From positions 1-64,000 of the forward strand of contig NZ_JAKEUQ010000004.1 in NCBI RefSeq assembly GCF_022397955.1: a stretch of 64,000 nucleotides of DNA. The letters are read 5' to 3'. The notes under the pieces were generated by a model. It did not search any database. It had not been told where the DNA came from and saw nothing but the letters and a program-made list of their open reading frames with translations. The translations under genes were made by a program, and so were the position numbers. Origin of the DNA: Vibrio sp. Isolate32. Its GTDB lineage: Bacteria > Pseudomonadota > Gammaproteobacteria > Enterobacterales > Vibrionaceae. Positions 17,986 to 25,823 of this stretch are shown one piece after another (the stretch's first letter is position 1; each line of letters opens with the position of its first letter).

Positions 17986-19206
17986 ATGAGTACAATGGGA
18001 ATCGCAATTGGTGCGACTGCTCTTTCGTTAATACTTGTTGCCGTGTGGCTGATTTCTTTATCACTGAGAAAACAGCGCTTGGAACAAGAACGTAAAGCGC
18101 GTGCTGTCGCTTACCGAAAGGCGATTGAAAAAGCACGTATCCAAGAACAAAAAGAGCGCCACTTTAAAGCAGAAACCGGGCATGTCCCATCGATTCTATT
18201 TTTGGCGAAAGAAGCGGAGCGTAACAATATCAAGGAAGCGTTATATTGGTACGATAAAGCGGCACATTTGGATAACGTCAACGGCATGTACGGTATTGTG
18301 CGCTTAAGCTTGAAGCGAAAAGAAGACTTGATCTTAAGAGAACAAGCTAACTTTTGGCAGCTTGCTATCTCAGCCTTAGATAACGATATGTCGGCGAAAT
18401 TTGAGATGGGCAAAGCGCTGGTTCATGGCCGCGGGACCGTAAAGAACATTCCCAAGGGTTACACCTATATTGAAGAATCTGCCGCTGGTGGTAATACTGA
18501 AGCGATGCTATTCATGGGTGACTGGTGCCTAGACAAAGAAAACCCGGACTACTCTGCAGAAAGCTCGGTTGATTGGTATCGCAAAGCGGCAGAGAAAAAC
18601 AACCTAGACGGCAAGATCAAACTGGGTATGAGTTACTTAAATGGTGTTGGCGTAGAGCTTAACCATAGTGAGGCTGTGTACTGGTTTGAGACAGCAGCAG
18701 AAAAGAACAGTGCAGAGGCGATGTTTAGAGCGGGTGAAGCATGGATCGACCATGGTGAACACGGCAATGCGATTGCTTATATCTGGCTATTTCTATCTGC
18801 TCACTTTGGCTACTCAGAAGCTAAGTCGCTGAGAGATAAAGTAGGTGGTGAGCTGGGTGTCGATGCGGTTGTAGGCTTACAAGCGCTGACTAAACCGATA
18901 ATGACGAAACTTATCCAACAAGCAATTACTAAGCACTCTATAATCAAAGCGCTCAACAAGCTCTACAAACGCAATATACCGATTCCAAAGAAAGTGAAAG
19001 AAGCATCTGATGAAGAGGGTGAGTCTTTAAATATAGAGACCAGCCATCGAGAAATACCGGTATCGAATGCACAAGAAGCGAATAACGATTACAGCCAACA
19101 ACCGAGTACAGAGCAACTGAATAGAGAGCAAGCACCAACAGAGAAGCAAGCTAACCCGACTATTGACCCTCTAGACTTTAGTCAGTCTAATTGGAGCAGA
19201 AGCTAA
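17986..19206 (+). CDS. Membrane-anchored Sel1-repeat protein
   Basis: A 406-residue protein with one N-terminal transmembrane helix (about 5-27, IAIGATALSLILVAVWLISL), a charged basic coiled segment (about 28-60) and a run of Sel1-like repeats from about 70 to 290. Examples are NIKEALYWYDKAAHLDNVNG, SAESSVDWYRKAAEKNNLDG and NHSEAVYWFETAAEKNSAEA. The last 70 residues are polar, Gln/Glu/Asn-rich and probably disordered. Sel1 proteins are adaptors for envelope or signalling complexes; no specific partner can be named. It is monocistronic and ends before a bidirectional terminator. Confidence 0.8.
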   Translation: MSTMGIAIGATALSLILVAVWLISLSLRKQRLEQERKARAVAYRKAIEKARIQEQKERHFKAETGHVPSILFLAKEAERNNIKEALYWYDKAAHLDNVNGMYGIVRLSLKRKEDLILREQANFWQLAISALDNDMSAKFEMGKALVHGRGTVKNIPKGYTYIEESAAGGNTEAMLFMGDWCLDKENPDYSAESSVDWYRKAAEKNNLDGKIKLGMSYLNGVGVELNHSEAVYWFETAAEKNSAEAMFRAGEAWIDHGEHGNAIAYIWLFLSAHFGYSEAKSLRDKVGGELGVDAVVGLQALTKPIMTKLIQQAITKHSIIKALNKLYKRNIPIPKKVKEASDEEGESLNIETSHREIPVSNAQEANNDYSQQPSTEQLNREQAPTEKQANPTIDPLDFSQSNWSRS

Positions 19207-19296
19207 TTAGTGCTGTTCACTGGATTATCTAAGGAACACGTTATCCATAGTGATAAGTTGATTACTGCTTGAGTGGTTATAATGATATTGAGACAA

Positions 19297-19328
19297 CAAA
19301 AAAGGGAAGCAGATGCTTCCCTTTTTCT
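19297..19328. terminator. Bidirectional terminator between Sel1 gene and sstT
   Basis: GGGAAGC and GCTTCCC flank a four-base loop, with six As before and five Ts after, so it can end transcripts from both convergent genes. Confidence 0.8.
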
Positions 19329-19365
19329 TTATATAGCTTTTGGCTTGAGAGCGAATAAAGGCTTA

Positions 19366-20580
19366 TTAAGCTTTATTCTGCTCAGCTTTACATACAGCAG
19401 CTGTGAATACTACGTCTGTTGAGCTGTTAAGCGCCGTTTCAGCAGAGTCTTGAATCACACCGATGATGAAACCTACCGCTACCACCTGCATTGCTACATC
19501 GTTTGAGATACCGAATAGACCACATGCAAGAGGGATAAGTAGCAGTGAGCCACCTGCAACACCAGATGCACCACATGCCGATACCGCAGCAACAAGGCTT
19601 AGTAGGATTGCAGTGAAGATATCAATCTCAATACCCATGGTGTGTACAGCAGCCAGCGTTAACACAGTGATAGTGATTGCAGCGCCTGCCATGTTGATGG
19701 TTGCACCCAGTGGGATAGATACAGAGTAAGTGTCTTCGTCTAGGTTTAGTTTCTTACAAAGGTTCATGTTTACTGGGATATTCGCAGCACTTGAACGAGT
19801 GAAGAATGCCGTTACACCTGATTCACGAATACATTGGAATACCAGAGGGTATGGGTTCTGTTTTGTTTTAACGAAAACAAGCAGTGGGTTAACCACTAGA
19901 GCAATGATTAGCATTGAACCTAGCAGTACCGCTAGAAGTTGACCATAGCTTGCTAGCGCCTCAAAACCAGTGGTCGCAAAAGTCGCTGAAACTAGACCGA
20001 AGATACCAAATGGCGCTAGACGAATGATGAAGCGAACAATGTGTGAAACACTGTGGCTTAGATCTTCGAAAACCGCTTTTGTTGTTGCAGATGCGTGGTG
20101 CAATGCAAGACCAAGACCGATAGCCCAAGCAAGAATACCGATGTAGTTTGCGTTCATTAGCGCGCTTACCGGGTTGTCTACAAGTTTGAATAGAAGCGTA
20201 TGAAGAACTTCAGCAATACCTTGAGGAGGGTTAGCACCTTCTGCGCCTGCAACCAGTGTCAAAGTGGTTGGGAACATGAAGCTCAATACTACTGCTGTTA
20301 GTGCTGCAGAGAAGGTACCAATCAAGTAAAGCACGATGATTGGACGCATATGAGTATGCTGACCTTTCTTTTGGTTTGCGATAGAAGCTGCAACAAGAAT
20401 GAATACTAAAATTGGGGCAACAGCTTTCAGAGCGCCAACAAACAGACTACCTAAAAGGCCTGCGTCTTGAGCTGCTGAAGGAGAAACCATGGCGAGAACG
20501 ACACCGAAAACAATACCAGCAAGGATCTGTAGGACAAGATTCCCACGAGCGATGCGGGCGAGCATGTTGTGATTTTGCAT
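19366..20580 (-). CDS. sstT: Serine/threonine:sodium symporter SstT
   Basis: A 404-residue inner-membrane transporter of the dicarboxylate/amino-acid:cation symporter family, importing serine and threonine with sodium. The start [20 protein letters not shown] matches SstT closely, as does [20 protein letters not shown]. The conserved substrate/ion region [20 protein letters not shown] and the later [20 protein letters not shown] with [19 protein letters not shown] are present. Length is normal. It is a single gene between a bidirectional terminator and about 400 bases of upstream DNA without another gene. Confidence 0.92.
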   Translation of the reverse strand: MQNHNMLARIARGNLVLQILAGIVFGVVLAMVSPSAAQDAGLLGSLFVGALKAVAPILVFILVAASIANQKKGQHTHMRPIIVLYLIGTFSAALTAVVLSFMFPTTLTLVAGAEGANPPQGIAEVLHTLLFKLVDNPVSALMNANYIGILAWAIGLGLALHHASATTKAVFEDLSHSVSHIVRFIIRLAPFGIFGLVSATFATTGFEALASYGQLLAVLLGSMLIIALVVNPLLVFVKTKQNPYPLVFQCIRESGVTAFFTRSSAANIPVNMNLCKKLNLDEDTYSVSIPLGATINMAGAAITITVLTLAAVHTMGIEIDIFTAILLSLVAAVSACGASGVAGGSLLLIPLACGLFGISNDVAMQVVAVGFIIGVIQDSAETALNSSTDVVFTAAVCKAEQNKA

Positions 20581-20895
20581 AAAATACCTGCAATTGTTAA
20601 TTTATTATAGTGATGTATCTTTTATAAAGTTGTAACGATTCCGACTATACACTAGTGGAATGGGCGGTCATATTAGCGGGATCGTAGCGGGTGTCTAGGA
20701 ATAGTTTACTTTTAGTGCGATTGTTTGCGCTAAGTGGTGTTTTTAGGGATAAATGTTAAATAAATGTGCTTTGATTGAGTTATAAATCTGCAAATTCATA
20801 TTTGATAGAGCTAACATACTACCAACTTGAAGATGTAAATGGCGATTGGTAAGAACATTGTGTGCGTAGATAGTCGCTTTCTTATCTAATTGAAA

Positions 20896-20929
20896 CAAAA
20901 AGCCCCACGCGATCAACACCATGGGGCTG
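20896..20929 (-). terminator. Rho-independent terminator after rsgA
   Basis: On the minus strand, AGCCCCA and TGGGGCT form a stem followed by TTTTTG. The remaining sstT-rsgA intergenic DNA (20581-20986) holds the sstT upstream region and nothing else I can support. Confidence 0.75.
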
Positions 20930-20986
20930 GACGTTTTCAGTTAAACGATGAGCTATGAACTTAACTCGCGGCCATGTGCCAACTGT

Positions 20987-22051
20987 TTAAGCAGAACCTT
21001 TCTTAATGTTGCGGCTTTCTGACTGTACGTTTCGATACATTTTGGAAAGCTGCTTATTGTTAGCGCGTTGCTCTGCAAGAGAAGCCCCATTTCTTGCTTG
21101 TTCTCTCAGTAGCTTTTGATAGTTAGTAAATCGCCTCTCAGACAGTTCACCACTCTCAATCGCAGCCCTTACCTTACATCCCGGTTCTGATTCATGATGA
21201 CAATCAGAGAAGCGGCAGTGCATTGCTAACTCTTCTACGTCTGAAAAAGTTTCACTCACGCCTTCAGCGCAGTCTGCAAGTTGTAGCTCTCGCATTCCTG
21301 GAGTGTCGAGTAGCAAGCCACCTGATACGAGCAAGTGGAGCGATCGTGATGTAGTTGTATGACGGCCTTTACTGTCGTCAAGGCGAATACCACCTGTTGC
21401 CTGCGATGCTTCACCTAGCAATGAGTTAACCAACGTCGACTTGCCCACACCAGAAGAGCCCATTAGCGCGATGGTCTTGCCGGTTTTACACCAAGGTGAC
21501 AGCACTTGGGTTGAGTCTTGATCTAGGCTGTTGACCGCTTCGATCATGAGCATCGGGTCTAAGCTTTGAACCTGTTGTACTTTGTCTTCGTAGTCGTCAC
21601 ACAAGTCTTTCTTATTCAGGACGATAACCGCTTCAACTTGTGCTTCATTAGCAAGTGCCAGGTAGCGTTCAATGCGACTCAGATTAAAGTCGTTGTTCAA
21701 TGAAACCACGATAAACACTGTGTCGATATTGGCTGAAATATATTGTTCAGCAACACGACTGCCCGCAGCTTTTCGGCTAAAGAGCGATTGGCGTTCCAGT
21801 AAGCGATCGAACTGCAGTTTAGAGTTCAATATTACCCAGTCGCCAACGGTCATTGCAGGTTGGTTGTGATGAATGGGTAGAGTGATTTCGCCCTGTTCAG
21901 ACGCCAATGTGTAGCCACTGCGATGGTGCGCGGTGATACGGGCGATCACTGAATGATCGTAATCTTCAAATGTCAGTTGTTGTTGAAATACAGGTTGCCA
22001 TCCAAGTTGTTGAAGTGACATTGGATGAGAAAATGCAGTTTGTGAATTCAT
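20987..22051 (-). CDS. rsgA: Small-subunit ribosome biogenesis GTPase RsgA, probably the second paralogue
   Basis: A 354-residue circularly permuted GTPase that helps 30S subunit maturation. An N-terminal OB-fold (about 1-100) precedes the GTPase domain, whose motifs appear in permuted order: NKKDL (G4), [14 protein letters not shown] (G1), then [10 protein letters not shown] (G3). A zinc knuckle follows ([14 protein letters not shown], about 275-290). In many Vibrio genomes the main rsgA sits by orn and psd and a second copy lies elsewhere; the neighbours here (sstT and copper genes) suggest this is the second copy, which is inference. A 15-codon ORF with a strong RBS lies about 290 bases upstream. 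Confidence 0.88.
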   Translation of the reverse strand: MNSQTAFSHPMSLQQLGWQPVFQQQLTFEDYDHSVIARITAHHRSGYTLASEQGEITLPIHHNQPAMTVGDWVILNSKLQFDRLLERQSLFSRKAAGSRVAEQYISANIDTVFIVVSLNNDFNLSRIERYLALANEAQVEAVIVLNKKDLCDDYEDKVQQVQSLDPMLMIEAVNSLDQDSTQVLSPWCKTGKTIALMGSSGVGKSTLVNSLLGEASQATGGIRLDDSKGRHTTTSRSLHLLVSGGLLLDTPGMRELQLADCAEGVSETFSDVEELAMHCRFSDCHHESEPGCKVRAAIESGELSERRFTNYQKLLREQARNGASLAEQRANNKQLSKMYRNVQSESRNIKKGSA

Positions 22052-22342
22052 GTCTATTTACCCAGACGTGCGAGCTTTCTTTTCTTACGAGAGTATTTAC
22101 TTCTTCTGAGATCTCTCATTATTGGTGAGACCAGAAGCGTTAAAGCCCAAAAAGCGTCGAGACGTCAAAAATGCGTTAGAGTTTGGGTCGCATTCAAATA
22201 GATAGGACCCCGGATTGATTCATGCGTAGTGAGCATGCTTTGATCATGTGCGATCAAGTGTAAACCGGGTAAAAGTGTGCTGTAGCCAGCTTGTGGCTTA
22301 ATGTTGGTAGTTCGAGATTAAAGTTGGTTTAACCAAACAAAA

Positions 22343-22390
22343 TTAACGCGTTACTTTTACTGCCAGTTTTAGTGTTTTCATTACAATCAT
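22343..22390 (-). CDS. Possible 15-residue leader ORF upstream of rsgA
   Basis: In the 500-base gap between rsgA and the PCuAC gene, an ATG at 22390 follows a strong GGAGAAGAGAAG ribosome site and opens a 15-codon frame, MIVMKTLKLAVKVTR, ending in TAA. It is too short for family evidence. It could be a leader peptide or chance. The rest of 22052-22451 has scattered inverted repeats but no gene I can support. Confidence 0.25.
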   Translation of the reverse strand: MIVMKTLKLAVKVTR

Positions 22391-22451
22391 CTTCTCTTCT
22401 CCTTGGTTATTAATGTGGTCACGCTTTGCACAGAAAGCTAGCGCAGTTTAA

Positions 22452-22484
22452 CAAAAAGCCACGATGGCGAGAAGTCATCGTGAC
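22452..22484 (-). terminator. Rho-independent terminator after the PCuAC gene
   Basis: On the minus strand, CACGATG and CATCGTG pair over a nine-base loop and are followed by GCTTTTTG. It lies about 75 bases past the stop. Confidence 0.65.
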
Positions 22485-22556
22485 TTAATTTGTCTAATTT
22501 TTTACCGATGTGTGTTGCGACTCTTAATAAGACTCGTTGAGTATCAGTTTCTAGAA

Positions 22557-23015
22557 TTAGTGATGATCGTGATTCATCTTTTTCATGCCACTCATTACTT
22601 TCTTAACGGGTGTTTCGAAAGTTTGTGTTTCGCCATTCGCGAAAGTCAGTGTCATTTCGATTTGCTCACCTTCTTTCAGGCTGCTTGCGAGATCAAACAA
22701 CATGATATGTAGGCTACCAGGCTTCAATACCACTTCACCATTTGCTGGGATTGTGATCTGTTGAACCTGACGCATTTTCATCACATCACCTTCAACGATA
22801 ACATCATGAAGCTCTACCTTACCTGCTGCTGGTGTTGTCGCAGAAACAATAGCGCGATCTTTTTCACTATGGTTCATCAGGGTCGTAAACACTGCACTGT
22901 TCACTGCTGTTGGCGGTGTCGCACGAGCGTAGGCGTCATGAACCATGATGTCGCTTTTTGCGTGAGCAAGAGGAGTGAGCAATAAGCCTGCTAGAGCAAG
23001 TGCTTTTAACTTCAT
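22557..23015 (-). CDS. Periplasmic copper chaperone PCuAC
   Basis: A 152-residue periplasmic copper(I) carrier that feeds cytochrome oxidase assembly. The signal peptide is MKLKALALAGLLLTPLAHA. The mature protein has the PCuAC ligand pattern: His in VELHDVIVEGDVMKMRQV, Met residues in the same loop, and LKPGSLHIMLF with the second His-x-Met. A His/Met-rich tail (KKVMSGMKKMNHDHH) could bind extra metal. The SCO1 gene lies 112 bases upstream in the same direction, the usual partner, so the two probably act together on the CuA site. Start and length are normal. Confidence 0.87.
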   Translation of the reverse strand: MKLKALALAGLLLTPLAHAKSDIMVHDAYARATPPTAVNSAVFTTLMNHSEKDRAIVSATTPAAGKVELHDVIVEGDVMKMRQVQQITIPANGEVVLKPGSLHIMLFDLASSLKEGEQIEMTLTFANGETQTFETPVKKVMSGMKKMNHDHH

Positions 23016-23127
23016 GTTGTTGTCCTTATTGTTTTATATTTTGGTCTGGGACCTGACTTTACGTTTCGAACTCTATTAGTTGAGTTCTTTATTTGTGTAC
23101 ACGCTGTTTCTAGAGTGACTTAGCACA

Positions 23128-23724
23128 CTAGCGCGTCAATGTGTTGATCGCTTCAACAATTGGCGCAGGCGTCAACGTGTGCGGTACTTTAGTAATCAAG
23201 GTACCGTTGGGCTTTAAAAAGTAGAAATATGAGCTGTGGTCAAGCGTGTATTCTAGCTCTGAACCTTCAAGCTGTGTCTTTCTGAAAATAACACCGTATT
23301 TATGTGCCAGATTCGTGGTTACATCCAATGGACCACTCATACCTTCAATCATTGGGTTGAAGTACTGCGCGTATTCGTATGACGCTTCCGCGGCATCGCG
23401 CTCTGGATCAAGAGAAACAAACATCGGGCGAATCTTAGCTTTCGATTCATCAGAGATTTGGTTGAGTGCTCCAGCTAGCATCGCTAATGACGTTGGACAA
23501 ACGTCAGGACAGCGTGTGAAGCCAAAGTAAACGATACGAATTCTGTCATCGGTTTCGTCAAAGAGTTTTATTGGTTGTTTGTCTTTTCCAAAAAGTGTTG
23601 TTTCGGAGAATTGTTGCTTTTCAGCGTGTTGCTCTTGATCCTCTGTTTGACCATCGAGATAGCTTTTTACTCCAAAGCCAAGTACAAACGCTACAACTAG
23701 CGCTAGCGACCAATTCTTACTCAT
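23128..23724 (-). CDS. SCO1/SenC-family copper/thiol protein
   Basis: A 198-residue membrane-anchored, periplasm-facing thioredoxin-like protein for cytochrome oxidase copper-site assembly. An N-terminal helix (about 5-22) is followed by the fold with the metal-binding pair in FTRCPDVCPTSLAMLAGALN (CxxxC) and the third ligand His in LDHSSYFYFLKPNG. The SLDPERD motif typical of the family is present. Its start overlaps the stop of the upstream 146-residue gene by four bases, so the two are translationally coupled. Confidence 0.9.
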   Translation of the reverse strand: MSKNWSLALVVAFVLGFGVKSYLDGQTEDQEQHAEKQQFSETTLFGKDKQPIKLFDETDDRIRIVYFGFTRCPDVCPTSLAMLAGALNQISDESKAKIRPMFVSLDPERDAAEASYEYAQYFNPMIEGMSGPLDVTTNLAHKYGVIFRKTQLEGSELEYTLDHSSYFYFLKPNGTLITKVPHTLTPAPIVEAINTLTR

Positions 23725-24161
23725 CTTGCCATCCTTATTGCAGGTCTTACGGTTTCAACACCATCGGTGAGCTCACCAAGCCAAGTCATGTGATCCATGG
23801 TACACACGGGTAAAATGACATCACCTTCATAGATGTTGTTACCAATATTTTTTAATTGGAAACGTGCTGAGCCCATTTCCATCTCTAAACCGGTCAGCGA
23901 TAGCATCAAGGTTTCAGAGGCCGCACCTTCCCACACCACTTTGATTCTTGTTGGGACTAGAGGTTGAGCTGTTTCATGCTCAAGGGTCATAGCAACGGCG
24001 TCTTGCTCGCACGAAGTTGTTGAAAGCATGCAGTAGTCATCTAAGTTGACGTCAGGAGAGTGGTTCTCTACTACCGATTTAAATTGCTCGACTGCCTGTG
24101 GTCCATAAAAGCCAGCGACTAGCGCAATACCGAGCGCAGCAACCTTTAATGCTGGGTGCAT
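23721..24161 (-). CDS. Membrane-anchored protein of unknown family, coupled to SCO1
   Basis: A 146-residue protein I do not recognise by name. An N-terminal hydrophobic segment (about 5-22) is probably an uncleaved anchor, followed by a periplasmic domain with a possible redox or metal pair in DDYCMLSTTSC and a third cysteine in ILPVCTMDHMTWLGEL, where His and Met are close by. The coupled position before SCO1 and PCuAC suggests a role in copper delivery or oxidase assembly; that is inference from context. It starts the operon, preceded by an upstream terminator. Confidence 0.7.
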   Translation of the reverse strand: MHPALKVAALGIALVAGFYGPQAVEQFKSVVENHSPDVNLDDYCMLSTTSCEQDAVAMTLEHETAQPLVPTRIKVVWEGAASETLMLSLTGLEMEMGSARFQLKNIGNNIYEGDVILPVCTMDHMTWLGELTDGVETVRPAIRMAR

Positions 24162-24256
24162 GTCGTGTTCTCATTTGATTTTATAAGAACGGCGATGGTA
24201 TCACACCACTCAATACGTGCTTGTATCAAAAAGCAATTTTGTGCGTATGGTAGATA

Positions 24257-24286
24257 TAAAAAAGCGAAGCCAGTAGCTTCGCTTTG
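24257..24286 (-). terminator. Rho-independent terminator after the DUF368 gene
   Basis: On the minus strand, AAGCGAAGC and GCTTCGCTT form a nine-pair stem with a five-base loop, followed by a run of Ts. Confidence 0.85.
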
Positions 24287-24357
24287 ATTCAATTTACTGG
24301 CACGTTGCTATTTAAGCAAAGCACCCTACATGCGAAATGCCGCACGATTGTTAGAGG

Positions 24358-25278
24358 TTAGTCAGCATTGCGATCGGCGAACTTTTCTAAGCCAAGAACT
24401 AATGCGATGGCAACCAACATCATGATCACAGCCAAAGTCAGTTGAGAAGGCTGAGAGGTGACGGCTTCGAAGTTAAATGGAGACAAATTTTCTTGAATGA
24501 GAGGCACTTGTTCACCTTTAGAGTTGATGCGCCAGCTGATGGTCTCTTTCCAAGGCCAGATCTTAGGTAGTGTACCAATCATCAAACCGGTTAAGAACAC
24601 AAGCGTGAAGTCACGGAATGAACGCAATAACCAAGACAGTACATGTGAGAAAGTCAGCAGACCGATCACACAGCCCGCAAGGAACAGGGCAAGCACGTCA
24701 ATCTGGAACTCCTTCACGGCGCCAAGTACAGGGCCGTACATACCAATTAACAGCAAAATGAAGCTGCCTGATATGCCAGGTAAGATCATCGCACAGATCG
24801 CGATCGCACCTGCAATTATGATGTTGATGCTGGTTGGCTCCATTTGCAGTGGTTTAAGCACTGTAATGCTGTAAGCAAAGGCAACACCAAGCAGTAAAAA
24901 CACGAATCGAATAATATCGCGCTTTTCTACTTGTTTAAGAATATGGAAAACCGACACCAAAATCAGGCCAAAGAAGAATGACCATAGAGGTACTGGGTGA
25001 GTGACCAATAACCAAGAAATCAGTTTTGCGAATGTCGCAATGCTGGTAAATACGCCTGCGAACAAAGAAATTAAGAAAAAGCCATTGATGTGGTTAAACG
25101 CAGCTTTGAAGCCTTCACGCTTCCATAAACGAAGTACGCTAGGGTTAATTCTACGAATGCTTTCTAATAGTGTATCGTAGATACCTGTGATGAATGCGAT
25201 GGTGCCGCCTGAAACGCCTGGGACAACGTCAGCTGCGCCCATGGCCATGCCTTTGAAAAAAGTACTTAAGTAGTTCAT
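24358..25278 (-). CDS. DUF368 membrane protein, PopT-type undecaprenyl-phosphate translocase
   Basis: About 306 residues and eight or more membrane helices. The DUF368 signature opens the protein: FFKGMAMGAADVVPGVSGGT, and its inverted echo appears mid-protein as CAMILPGISGSFILLLIGMY. DUF368 proteins, including one from Vibrio cholerae, have been shown to recycle the lipid carrier undecaprenyl phosphate across the inner membrane (PopT). I choose the ATG at 25278; the longer reading begins at TTG (25317) and adds 13 unusual residues. The Qrr small RNA promoter region begins about 210 bases upstream in the opposite direction. Confidence 0.83.
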   Translation of the reverse strand: MNYLSTFFKGMAMGAADVVPGVSGGTIAFITGIYDTLLESIRRINPSVLRLWKREGFKAAFNHINGFFLISLFAGVFTSIATFAKLISWLLVTHPVPLWSFFFGLILVSVFHILKQVEKRDIIRFVFLLLGVAFAYSITVLKPLQMEPTSINIIIAGAIAICAMILPGISGSFILLLIGMYGPVLGAVKEFQIDVLALFLAGCVIGLLTFSHVLSWLLRSFRDFTLVFLTGLMIGTLPKIWPWKETISWRINSKGEQVPLIQENLSPFNFEAVTSQPSQLTLAVIMMLVAIALVLGLEKFADRNAD

Positions 25279-25491
25279 TGCTTCATAGAGTTGAGGATGA
25301 TTTTGTGCAGTATACAAACTTTAGTGTAAAAAAAGTATGAATATGCCTTTGCTAGGGTGCTTTAATTACCTGGGTAATTGTAAGGCAATAAGTTGAAGTG
25401 AATATCTGCATTGCATTGTAAATACAACTGCTTGTTGTTTTGTTATTAACTGCCACAGTGAAACTTATTTCCTATCAATATTGCATCTTTG

Positions 25492-25526
25492 TTGCATTAT
25501 GCAAATGCACCTTGCAATTCGCATTG
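25492..25526 (+). promoter_or_regulatory. Two LuxO-type activator sites upstream of the Qrr gene
   Basis: TTGCATTATGCAA (25492-25504) fits the LuxO consensus TTGCAWWWTGCAA exactly. A second, weaker copy, TTGCAATTCGCAT, lies at 25512-25524. They sit about 55-90 bases upstream of the sigma-54 promoter, the normal distance for an enhancer-binding protein. Confidence 0.85.
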
Positions 25527-25579
25527 TGAATTAGAGGCGTTTATGCGCTACAGGGCTTATAAAATGGCTTATTTAAAGT

Positions 25580-25595
25580 TGGCACGCTAAATGCA
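25580..25595 (+). promoter_or_regulatory. Sigma-54 promoter of the Qrr small RNA
   Basis: TTGGCACGCTAAATGCA has the invariant GG (25581-25582) and GC (25593-25594) separated by exactly ten bases, matching the -24/-12 pattern of RpoN promoters. The predicted start is at about 25606. Confidence 0.88.
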
Positions 25596-25605
25596 TAATT
25601 TACAT

Positions 25606-25717
25606 TGACCCTTTTTAAGCCGAGGGTCACCTAGCCAACTGACGTTGTTAGTGAACTTATGATTTGTTCACAAATATATAGAGCCAATCGCGATTATTGC
25701 GGTTGGCTATTTTTTTG
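25606..25717 (+). ncRNA. qrr: Qrr quorum-regulatory small RNA
   Basis: A roughly 112-base RNA beginning TTGACCCTTTTTAAGCC, with a first hairpin made by GACCCT and AGGGTC, then the highly conserved target-pairing core CTAGCCAACTGACGTTGTTA. It ends with a rho-independent terminator: AGCCAATCGC and GCGGTTGGCT, then seven Ts (25682-25717). Qrr RNAs are Hfq-dependent and, at low cell density, repress luxR/hapR-type mRNA and activate aphA. Order of LuxO sites, sigma-54 promoter and RNA is exactly as in other Vibrio qrr loci. It is not next to luxO, so it is one of several copies. Its number cannot be decided here. Confidence 0.93.
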
Positions 25718-25760
25718 CCTGTCGTTTGGTGAGCTATTATTTCTCCCAATGCTCCAAGCA

Positions 25761-25793
25761 AAAAAAAGCTAGCCACCATCGGCGACTAGCTTC
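25761..25793 (-). terminator. Rho-independent terminator after malT
   Basis: On the minus strand, AGCTAGTCGCC pairs imperfectly with GGTGGCTAGCT and is followed by eight Ts. It lies about 30 bases past the malT stop and faces the Qrr terminator. Confidence 0.8.
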
Positions 25794-25823
25794 AGCATTT
25801 CTTGAATCAATCTCGAATTCGTT

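Noticed and set aside
25480..25526. Repeated TTGCA motifs as an unrelated repeat array
   Set aside because: Spacing and symmetry match LuxO sites upstream of the sigma-54 promoter, which explains them.
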